This document shows positions 10,933-21,100 of a DNA stretch of 64,000 nucleotides, in pieces. The stretch is from Pelodera strongyloides (Eukaryota; Nematoda; Chromadorea; Rhabditida; Rhabditidae). Position numbers and translations under genes: made by a program. The stretch is from contig JAANDG010000032.1 in the NCBI GenBank assembly GCA_036852015.1, positions 310,001 to 374,000 of the forward strand, read 5' to 3'. Position 1 is the stretch's first letter, and each line of letters opens with the position of its first letter. The notes under the pieces were generated by a model that ran no database searches, was not told the DNA's origin, and saw only the letters and a program-made list of their open reading frames with translations.

Positions 10933-13900
10933 ATGGCATCGTCAAAACAACGTCCTCCAGAAGATGACTCGAACCTTCCCAAATATCGATTAGTGGTTAT
11001 TGGTGGCGGAGGCGTGGGAAAGAGTACACTCACTATCCAGTTCTTTCAGGTGGGTAATGTTTTATGCAAATTTTTTTGATCAGTCATATAAACACAAAGG
11101 TGAGTAAAGGAGAGTGGATACTGTGGATGTGGATATGGATGACACCCTGACAAATGTATTTCAGTGTTGAATGTGATATGATTTATACTGTAGGGGTTTA
11201 AGGATGCCTTGTATGGTTTTTCGGTATTTCATGTTCTAGTTGTCGTTTATTACATATGATGACTTGATTATTAGTCTTGCGGTCGCAGCGGATTGACAAT
11301 GTTTCGGGTTATGTTCGCGACATAATATAGCCATGTTACCGTAATTCAGCAATTATACTGCGACCAATTATGGTTACCGTACCCCTTTTTTCAGAAGCAG
11401 TTTATTGACTACTACGATCCAACCATCGAGGATCAGTACATTCAACACTGTGAAGTCGACGGACAGTGGATAATCATGGATGGTAGGCAATTTGTAATTG
11501 CTCTGGTCGGTATGGTGTATTTATATTTAAAGTGAAATACCGGCCGGTTTTTGAAACGCATCGTCTACACCCTGCTTTCCTATGCTTCATATGCAAATGA
11601 GCATAAATTTGAATAAAAGATAGACCCCAATAGACCCCTTTTAGCATAACTGCATAAGAATGCTGATATTTGAGATGCGTTTCAAAAACCGGCTGGCATT
11701 TCGCTTTAAGTTCACCATATTCATCAGAAATTCTGAAAATGGTTTCCTTCTATATATATTGACTGTATCCTAGTCCTGCTTTATTTCTTGAGTTTGCATA
11801 GCTGTTGATCATCATGATGAACTTCTCATAGCCAATCATTGTATTCAAAATGTAAATTTCTGGATAATTCGTTAAAGCGAAATACCAGCCGGTTTTTGAA
11901 ACGCATCTCAAATATCTGCATTCTTATGCAGTTATGCTAAGAGGGGTCGAATTGGGGTCTATTATTCTAATTTATGCTCATTTGCATATGATGCATAAGA
12001 AAGCAGGGGTACGCGATGCGTTTCAAAAATCAAAAACCGGCCGGTATTTCGCTTTAACTTAATTTCTCATGTTCCAGTTCTTGACACTGCGGGACAAGAG
12101 GAGTTCAGTGCCATGCGTGAACAATACATGAGAACGGGAAAGGTTGGGTTTCCTCTCACGTTTTGAGTTATATCGTACGAATCATACATAATATTGCTGC
12201 TTAAAGCGAAATGCTAGCCCCTTTGGAAAATTTGCATATGATAAGCAAATCCTATGTATCCTATGCTAATTTTGTACGATACGATCGTCCACGGCAATCG
12301 TACAAAATTAGCATAGGATACATAGGATTTGCTTATCATATGCAAATTTTCCAAAGAGACTATTCGCTTTAAACCATATTTCAAAAGTTTATTTCGAAAC
12401 TAGCCTATATTAAAGGATTTGTGATGATATTTTTGCGTATTCTGCGTTTTAACCTCGTTGAAAATATAGCTATGCATTTTTATTTATTCTAGAGAAGGCC
12501 TAATAACTTTCTCGTTCCAGGGTTTCCTGCTCGTCTTTTCCGTTTGCGACCGAAAATCGTTCGAGGAAGCGTCCAAGTTGTACCGACAGGTTTTACGGGT
12601 AAAGGACGCGACCGAGGCACCGGTGTTGTTGGTTGCTAACAAGGTGGGTTAGTTGTGGTCCTGATTAATAAGTTAATCATTTGTATTTAGTACCATCTAG
12701 TTCTTATTTTTTTAGTGGAATGGGTATGAGTGAAACTGTGAGTGATATGATGATTGATGATGTTTCATAGGTAACATAATGGTCGGATAAACCAAAGTAT
12801 CGCTAAAATCCAGTTTGTTTTCGAGTTGCCTGGGTACGTTTTGTTTGATGGGTAAACATACCCCTAATAAGGCTTTTGTTAAAGGTTATTGTATTCCTTT
12901 TCAGATTGATTTGTTGAACCAGCGAGTTGTATCCGAGCGCGAAGGAAGAGAATTGGCAGAAGAACTGAGATTGCCTTATATTGAGGTAACATTATCATCT
13001 GCAGAGCATTTGAGCTTCCTGGGTGGTCGTTCTTCTCTATAGCATGTACTGTAAGACGAATGTCGTGTATACTGTAACTATACTGTACGTGGCAAACTGT
13101 AAGGTAAGCTAATTAGAGCTGATATACTGTAAGTTAAGATCAACGGTAGTAGAGGTACGTCCACTGTGAGGGCTGGTATTATCCTATGTCCATAAAATAT
13201 CCATATAAGGCACAACTTTAATATACTTGCTCATAAGGAGGTTTGTCATGAAAGTTTCCAAACGACAATTGATACTCCGTAAGAAAGCCTTAAATAAGTT
13301 ACTATGTTATGTGCGTTCAAAAATCATCACACGCCACACTATAATCTAACAAGGATGTATATGGCGACGGCTATGACCCACGCTACAAACTGCAACGCTA
13401 CATGATAAAGTACATAGAAAAGCACATCTGAGAAAAATAATACTGTACTATTTTTTATTTTGAAAGGGAGTTATGGCCCCTCAAAGTTTGTGTTGTGCTC
13501 CATTTCAGGTCTTTGTCATCTGCTGCCAGGAAGACTGAAACGGTCATCTGGTAGTGTAGTGGATAGGGTAGCAGGCTGCTGAGCGGAATGTCTCGGGTTC
13601 GACTCCTCCCTGCGGAAACTATTTTTGCGTTGTTTTCCGAGATATTTTTTGGAACTTATACCTTAAATAATTTATGGACAAAACAATTATTTTTGTATTT
13701 CAACAACTTTAGGAGTGTCCATGACCCATTTATGTATTATTCCGGGCAAAAAAACAGGTAACTGATTTTTCCACTTTTATCAGGAAATCACTGATGGTAC
13801 CCATGGTTGAAATATCAGCCGAAAATTATATGATGGAAAACAACAACAAAATGCCTCTGAAGCATAAATTTCATAGTTTCAGAGTTCGATAAGGTTGAAA

Positions 13901-16900
13901 ATTATGTATATTTTATTCTATACGACTTATTGGTTTTTCTGATTATATGTTTCTGACGCGAGAGCATGAAAGAAACGAGCTACGTGACCTTCGAAGATTC
14001 TGTGACCTTCTGTAGAATTTGATAGACTTCCTCTCCCTGAAGACGGCACACACTGCTATATCAAGACACACAATCTACAATAAAATTTGAAACGAAAAAC
14101 GGCGAATTATGGCGGCCGTTCTCCGAACTCTAACATAACTAGAAGAAAATATACTATTGAAGGTTGCGTGCCGTTCTTTGTCGTGTTTTGTCATTGTGTG
14201 TGTCACATTGAAGGAGAGGAAGCCTATCTGTGCTACGAAGCTGCTGCAGTAGGTCTGTAGATCTTTTATGAACTCCACGTCCATGCTCGCGTCAGAAACA
14301 TATAATCAGAAACACCAATAAGTCGTATAGAATAAAATATACATAATTTTCAACCTTATCGAACTCTGAAACTATGAAATTTATGCTTCAGAGGCATTTT
14401 GTTGTTGTTTTCCATCATATATTTTTCGGCTGATATTTCAACCATGGGTACCATCAGTGATTTCATGATAAACGTGGAAAAATCAGTTACCTGTTTTTTT
14501 GCCCGGAATAATACATAAATGGGTCATGGACACTCCTAAAGTTGTTGAAATACAAAAATAATTGTTTTTCCATAAATTATTTAAGGTGTATAAGTTCCAA
14601 AAAATATCTCGGAAAACAATGCAAAAATAGTTTCCGCACGGAGGAGTCGAACCCGTCACCTTCCGCTCAGCAGCCTGCTACCCTATCCACTACACTACCA
14701 GATGACCGTTTCAGTCTTCCTGGCAGCAGATGACAAAGTCCTGAAATGGAGCACAACACAAACTTTGAGGGGCCATAACTCCCTTTCAAAATAAAAAATT
14801 GTACAGTATTATTTGTCTCAGATGTGCTTTTCTATGTACTTTATCATGTAGCATTGCAGTTTGTAGCGTGGGTCATAGCCTTCGCCATATAAATCCTTGT
14901 AAGATAGTTTATTCTAGCGGATACGTATTTTTTCAGACTTCGGCCAAGGATCCCCCAGTGAATGTGGATTCGGCTTTCCATGAATTGGTTCGCATTGTGA
15001 AGAGTTTCCCCGATGATGAAACAGAAGCTGAGGTGGGATTTTCGTTTATTTTCCCTTTTTACCAAAATTGAAATCTGAGGCCCTATTCAGGGAGCCCTTC
15101 CTGGCCTCCCCAAGGAGCTAAAGATTGCGAGGGCAGAAGAGATTCAGAGCGCCCGTGAGCATATACGGCCTCTGAGTACAGTGATTCGTGTTATTACTGA
15201 TGTGTTGTATTTTGTCTGGAAATGCACGCAGTGGTCAGTAGTCAGTACACTTGAATTCCAATCAAAAAGGTTAAAAGGATTAATTATATTTTTTTAAAGA
15301 TTATAATTTAACCAGTCGGCTACCGCCGCCTGAGGCGTCTTTCCAATATTCGCTGATGGTCGCTATGTTTCACCGGGCTATATCTATAAGTAGAAGCAAC
15401 TATTTCTCGCAAGAATAGTTTCCTGGGGATAGAACTTAGTTTTGGTTCGCCCATTTTAGGACGTTGACTATATTCCTCCTAAATTGCCTGTAAATCGTTG
15501 GACTAATATAGCGACCAAAAAATTTCCAAAACCGAAAAGCAGCGGAATAAGCGCGTAGCTGATACGCCGCCATGTTTCGCTGGGATATATAGTTAGAGCA
15601 ACATTACACAAAGGAAATGTTTTCATCTTTGTTATTTTTTTTTTGAAACGTACACCGATATCAACACGGATAGATCTTATTTCTGTTGACTGTATTCCTC
15701 CTAAATTGACTGCAACTTGTTCTACTCTAGGACAGAAAAATTGCCGAAGCCTAAAAGCAGCTTAAATCGCGTGTCTGATACGCCGCAATGTTTCGTGGCT
15801 ATATAAGTTAGAAGAAACATGTCTATATAAAGAGTCTCCAGCTCTCATATTTCCTTTTGAACCCATTCAAATTGACTCGGGTTAGAACTTAGTTTTGTGA
15901 CTATATTCCTCCTAACTGGTCTGCAAACTTGCTGGTCTCTAGGTATCGCAAAATTTCAGAAAAAAAGGAATCAGTGCTGGATATACTCGCAATGTTTCGC
16001 TGGCTATATAAGTTAGAATAAACATTTGTCCGAAGGAATTTTTCACTTTTGTTATTTTCCTTTGAACCTACACCAATATCAAACACGGGGGTAGAACTTA
16101 GTTTCTGTGGACTATATTTCTCCTAAATTGTCTGCAACTTGCTGGACTCTATAAGTCTATAACCTAAAAAAGCAGCGGAATAAGTGACCGCTATTTTACT
16201 TTTTGAAACCTATACGAATGTTAAACATGGGATCGAACATAGTTTTAGTGTGCCCTTTATATAACTGGTGAACGTATTCCTCCTAAACTGTCTGCAAATC
16301 GTTAGACTCTATAAAGCAGAAAAAATCCGAAATCTAAAAAAATTGTCACAGATCTTTTCCTTAACTGTATTAAACTAAAGAATGTCGTCGAACGTTACAG
16401 GTGATACCGTGTATTATCCATACTAAAGCAAAAACTACGCGAAATTAAGAAATTCTGTTGAATGTTCGACCGAAACATCGCTCAAGATTGGACGCCCGTT
16501 TCATGGGAAATAAGGGAAATGTGCAGAGAATTACTCAATGCTTTGTTGCAAAATATGTCGACTAAATCTTTGTAAAATGAGTAAATGAAAAATTAGACTA
16601 CGAAGTGATTACAAAAAAGTATTTCATAAAAAGTTGTCAAGGATTGTGATTTGGTAGTTCCTTGAGTTGTGAGTGTTCTTTGTTTCCTAATATGAGCTGC
16701 GCGCCACCGCGCCCGAACGATACACCACACATATTCCACATATGCAGCCTTTTTTGGACGTTTGTGATAGGGGCGCTCGGGAAGTGAGATGGCTCAGTGC
16801 ACGGGAACGTGAACTACTGAACCAATCCTACAACCTGAGCGTAACGCACATCATCCAAACGTACACTCAAACAAACGCACAAACAAACAAACAAAGCTCC

Positions 16901-17094
16901 CAACTTTATATAATAAGATATTTTCAGGAACTTTATTTGCTAGTTATATGGATTGATTTCACATACTATTTGCTAATGATAAATGTTACTGATTATTATT
17001 ATTATTTATTATTATACAAATTTTTCAGGAAAATCCTGCTGCCGGGGGAAAATCGAAGAAAAAGAAGGGCAAGCAGAAGTGCTCGGTGATGTAG
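10933..17094 (+). CDS. mras (ras-2-like): M-Ras-like small GTPase, 7 exons
   Basis: Membrane-anchored GTP switch of the Ras family, expected to signal to Raf/Shoc2-type effectors at the plasma membrane. Exons are 10933-11049, 11395-11482, 12078-12142, 12521-12643, 12905-12985, 14937-15032 and 17029-17094, giving 211 residues with consistent phase. Visible motifs: P-loop GGGGVGKST (residues about 24-32), switch [10 protein letters not shown], switch [21 protein letters not shown] with the catalytic Gln, ANKIDL (G4) and [12 protein letters not shown] (G5). The hypervariable tail is Lys-rich (SKKKKGKQK) and ends in the CAAX box CSVM, predicting farnesylation. PYIETSAKDPP.NVD.AFH and the N-terminal extension favour M-Ras over R-Ras or Ras. 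The residue after the first P-loop Gly is Gly instead of Ala or Asp. Introns are large for the window and packed with repeats. Confidence 0.93.
11527..11709. mobile_element. TTAA-flanked MITE, family A (copy 3)
   Basis: TTAA-bordered copy with ends AAAGTGAAATACCGGCCGG ... CCGGCTGGCATTTCGCTTT. It is inverted relative to copy 4 only 160 bases away, so the two could form a long stem in the M-Ras pre-mRNA (intron 2). Confidence 0.85.
11872..12057. mobile_element. TTAA-flanked MITE, family A (copy 4)
   Basis: Near-complete copy in the opposite orientation to copy 3, with the same unusual interior (a GGGGTCTAT / ATAGACCCC segment). Its right end lies about 20 bases before the acceptor of M-Ras exon 3. 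Confidence 0.85.
12201..12372. mobile_element. Palindromic TTAA MITE, family B (copy 1)
   Basis: A 172-base, TTAA-bordered, almost perfect palindrome. The arm AAATTTGCATATGATAAGC...GGATACATAGG is followed by its exact reverse complement around a short central CGATCGTCCACGG segment. Its ends share AAAGCGAAAT with family A. It lies in M-Ras intron 3. Two further copies are at 26850 and 50964. Confidence 0.9.
13349..14900. mobile_element. Foldback element with about 620-base inverted arms carrying tRNA-like modules
   Basis: The left arm (about 13349-13968) and right arm (about 14282-14900) are near-identical inverted copies around a unique 310-base centre. Each arm contains a tRNA-like block with an A box (TGGTAGTGTAGTGG) and a B box (GGGTTCGACTCC). 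No transposase is visible. The whole unit lies in M-Ras intron 5, just before exon 6. Arm differences are scattered substitutions and a few single-base gaps, so the duplication is not brand new. It may be two inverted SINE-like units or a true foldback transposon. Confidence 0.85.
13538..13613 (+). other. tRNA-like block in the left foldback arm
   Basis: Good A and B boxes are present, but a canonical acceptor and anticodon stem cannot be formed, so this is tRNA-derived rather than a tRNA gene. An inverted partner lies at about 14634-14711 in the right arm. Confidence 0.5.
15077..15172. mobile_element. Small MITE with GAGGCC ends (copy 1)
   Basis: Starts GAGGCCCTATTCA and ends TATACGGCCTC. 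The interior (CTTCCTGGCCTCCCC, GAGATTCAGAGCGC) is shared with the copy at 28551. It lies 45 bases after M-Ras exon 6. Confidence 0.6.
15300..16350. repeat. Diverged tandem array of about 200-base units
   Basis: Roughly five units repeat the same order of phrases: GTTTCGCTGGCTATATAAGTTAGA, then a T-rich block with TTTGTTATTTTCC, GAACCTACACC.ATAT, TTCCTCCTAAATTG.CTGCAA, and GACTCTA. Units are well diverged from each other. No coding sequence is visible. The array sits in M-Ras intron 6. Confidence 0.7.
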
Positions 17095-18106
17095 ATTTTT
17101 ATTATTTTATTAATATTCTTATTGTTAGTTTGAAATTTGGCTTGAATTATATGATAATTTTTATTGATTCGTACTTACACTTAACTACTTATCCCTCAAA
17201 TTACCAAATTTACCAATTGTTTATTTCTATTAAATTTACTAACATTTGTCATTATTCGAACTACGGTTTTATCGCTGCTGGAAATATTTTTATTTGTGAA
17301 GTGTTTGACTACTTTTCTAAGTTATTCCATGTGCATTTTAAAGAAGCCGCATTTTTTTTAATAAAAGAACTTGACTATGTTTTGTACGTCGATTCAGACT
17401 GCCTTTTTAGTGCATTTTTTTTGCATTTTTGCATTTGATTATCAACTATCAACTCATTTATTTATTAACCTCAAGAATATTTCCAAACAAATCAAAGTGG
17501 ATAAAGGCGTGTACTACGGTGCTCAATCGTCATTTTTGTTGTTTCTTACGGTAGTTTTTATGGTTTTATCCTGATTCGAGACTTAAACTAATGTGTATAT
17601 CTATTCTGGTTCAGCTACTGTGAATAAGTATTTATAATTCTGATGACTTTTTGAAAGTTTCGTAGTTTTATATATTTTATTTTTTTGTCTATCTGCATTG
17701 TGTACCTTACCTTGCCATGTGTTGGTGCTTATAGATTTGCTTGCCTCATTTGCATGATTTTGTAAATATGTTCTTAGTGAATGATTTATTTATTAATAGT
17801 ATAATAAAGATTTTTTGTGTCCATCAGCGGCTTTATTTTCTACTTATTGTGTTGTTTAGTCGTTTTAAGATATCTCATTTTACAATATCAAAACGTTTTT
17901 GTCATCGGCACAACGGGGACTTTTCCTAATGTTTCACAAATGAGTAGAGTAATAATCAAACGGGGGTTGGGGTAACTATTAGGAGAGTAACATATGTCTA
18001 ACTAATTGTACCAATTAATGTAAATTCAATGTTGGGGTTACTGTAGTGTCATAGAATTAGAGGGGTTACTGTAGTTCGTGAATAAACGAGAACTACTGTA
18101 TTTCAG
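17095..18106 (+). other. M-Ras 3' UTR and spacer before APC5
   Basis: AT-rich and without a gene. A polyadenylation signal at 17803 is followed about 300 bases later by TTTCAG at 18101-18106, immediately before the APC5 ATG. That acceptor is best explained as a trans-splice site. The spacer repeats a GGGGTTACTGTAGT phrase (near 18035 and 18062). Confidence 0.6.
17803..17808 (+). terminator. Polyadenylation signal of the M-Ras gene
   Basis: AATAAA within AGTATAATAAAGATTTT, followed by T/G-rich sequence, about 709 bases after the stop codon. Confidence 0.6.
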
Positions 18107-21100
18107 ATGGCGTCCCATAACCAACAACAACGGCCTATCGATTCGTATTCAGTACCATTAGGATCTCGAATCAATATAGATGCCTTATTTGGAGATTTAT
18201 TCAATAATATGGTTAAGGAACCGTACTCGCCCTATAGGGTGAGTGTCTGTTTGTTACGGTACTCCTATACTTACTGTAGTTGTCTGTTTTATAAATGTCC
18301 ATTTGGAGTCTAATGTTGTTGGTTCTGGTTAATTCCGGCACATGAACCGCCTTCGGCCTCGTAAGTGGCCGTTAATTGATGCGACCACGAGGCACACGTA
18401 GAGTAGAGTAGTTTATTGAGCAGGCAAGACAATATCTATACGCTATTTCACCAGGTATATATAGTAATGCTATATATGCAAATACGTCTATAATAACGTT
18501 TCTAGACGTAAACAATGGCTAGTCGTAGACTAATGAATATAGCATAATGGAACAGTAAAATACTACGTTTCAAAGGTAGTGTTCCCAACACCTCCCCTAT
18601 TAATTAAAAGAGTATTTCTTATTAGACGGATCCATGACGAGCTTCTTCGGTGGGCCACAATTCCTCGTTGGTCGTCTGTACGTCGTTCCAGCATCGGTGT
18701 CCGAGTCCGAATCCGAATCGTCCCATCCAGTCGATATGTCACCAGTGACATCGATCGCAGTTGATGTAGATCCGTCGGCGGGTTGTGTGTCTTCTTGTTT
18801 CAAGTCGAAGTCTTCCCACATCGTAGGCAGCACATCTTCGTTGTAACGTTTCCGCAGCTGGTTCATGTGTCGCTTCCAAGTCCGTCCATCGGTCGTAATT
18901 ACTTCGTAGATTGTTCTTCCAATCTTCCTCAGCACACGAGCAGGTATCCACGTCGGCTTTGCTGGATTCTTGTAATCACGAGCGTATACTAGGGCGTCTT
19001 CAGTCAATTCCTTGTTGCGAGCACCATGATGACGATTGAACTGTTCCTCCATCTTCGTTCTTCTTTCCTCGGGAAGATGGTTTTCTTCTTTTACACTTCT
19101 TCGAGACGTTCGAGATAGCGTAGTCAACGGAGTTCTCAACGGTCGGCCAATAAAGTTTTCTGCAGGCGATCGTTTTCCAGGTGAAGATGTGCACGGAGTC
19201 GAACGGTAAGTCATCAGGAACTTCTGCAGCATCTCGGCTGTCGTTCCCTCTCCCTTCAATTTCTTGAGAGTCCTCTTGAACGTATCCACAAAGCGTTCAG
19301 CTTGTCCGTTTGATTGGGGGTGAAATGGTGGCGTTTTCACATGCTTGATCCCACTTCTCCGGCAATATTCTTCAAACTCCTTCGATGTGAACTGCGAACC
19401 ATTATCTGACACAAGTACTTCAGGGAAGCCAAATTGTGCAAATATTTTACCAACCTCTTTAATCGTAGCAGTGGCGGATGTCGTTGTCATCTCTCTTATT
19501 TCCGGCCACTTGGAGTAGGCATCCACGACCACCAGGTACATACGTCCTTCCATTGGTCCAGCGAAATCAATGTGAATCCTCTCCATTGCACGACTACAGT
19601 CGGGCCATGGTTTCAGTTCGTTCTTCAAGGGCATCTTCGCGGCACTTTGGCAAGGTACACAACTCTTGACCAAATTCTCGATGTCCTTGTCCATTCCTTG
19701 CCAGTAGACGTTGTTCCTCGCCAACATCTTCATTCGTGTTGCTCCAGGGTGTCCGTCGTGCAGCATCCTCAACACTCTTCCTTGCAGTGAGTGCGGTACC
19801 ACAATCCTACGTCCCAGGAAAAGGCATTCCTCGAATATCGATAATTCCATTCTTCTGCTGTGAAAGTTGTGCAGGGCAGATCCGGGTTTTCCTTGACACC
19901 ATCTCCCAGTCTTCACAGATTCCACGATATTCGGTAACACATGGTCCTTTTCCATTGCAGCACGAATGTCCTTTTGCATAACCGGCAAAGTCCTGATCGC
20001 ATCCAAATACACGGCGGCGACGTCGTCCTCAATCATTCCAATGACGATATCTTCTTCTGGCACGTGTTGCGTAGCAATCAGTCTTGATAATGCATCGGCC
20101 TGTCCAAAGCTGGTAGTTGATCGGTACTGGATCTTGAAATCGTAAGCCAGTAGCACAAGGGACCATCTTTGAAGGCGATTTGTTGAGTGAACCGATATTC
20201 CTTTCCTGCTTCCAAACACGGCAAGCAGTGGCTTGTGATCAGTCAACAACATGAAGGGTCGTCCATATATGTAGCGGTGAAATTTCCTTACGGCATACAC
20301 TAGGGCGAGTGCTTCCTTCTCAATCTGTCCATAATTCTTCTCCGCAGGCGTGAGGGCGCGACTGCAATGCCATATTGCCTTTTCCATCCCATTCGGGTAT
20401 CGGTGAGAGATGACTGCTCCAATCCCGTAGTCGCTTGCGTCTGCTGCCACCACAATCTCCATCTTTGGATCGTAGTGCGTCAAGAGAAGATCCGATTGCA
20501 ACACTTCTTTGAGCTTCTCGAAGGCTTCTTTGCAATCCTTGGACCAGACGAACTCGGTGTCCTTTTTCTTCAGCGCGTCCAATGGTGCACGAAATGAACG
20601 CATATCTGATACAAAAGACGAATAATAACTAACTAACCCAAGAAACGATTCAACCTGCTGCAGGTTCTTGGGTTCCGGCATATTCTTGATCGCGGCAATC
20701 TTCTCTGGGTCCGGTCGACGGCCGTCCTTGTCGATAACATGTCCCAGGAAACGGATCTGTCGCTGGGCGAAACTGCACTTCTCCAGTCGAACACGAAAAC
20801 CATAGTCGTTGATCCTCTCAAATAGATTGCGGACATTCCTATTGTGCTCCTCCAATGATCCTCCGGTGACGATCACATCATCCAAATAGGCAGCACATCC
20901 TTCCAATCCTGCGATCATCGAATCCATCACTTGTTGAAATATGCCGGGTGCAGATTTGACTCCAAAGGGTAGGCGATTGTACCGGAACAATCCCTTCTGC
21001 GTCGTAATCGTGACCAGCTCCTTTGAAGATTCTTCAACTTCGATCTGCAGATAAGCATCAGCGAAGTCGATCTGCGTAAAATATTTACCTCCATTGAGTT

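Noticed and set aside
18634..20836. Numerous frames on both strands at 18.6-20.8 kb
   Set aside because: Shadows of the Gag-Pol frame.
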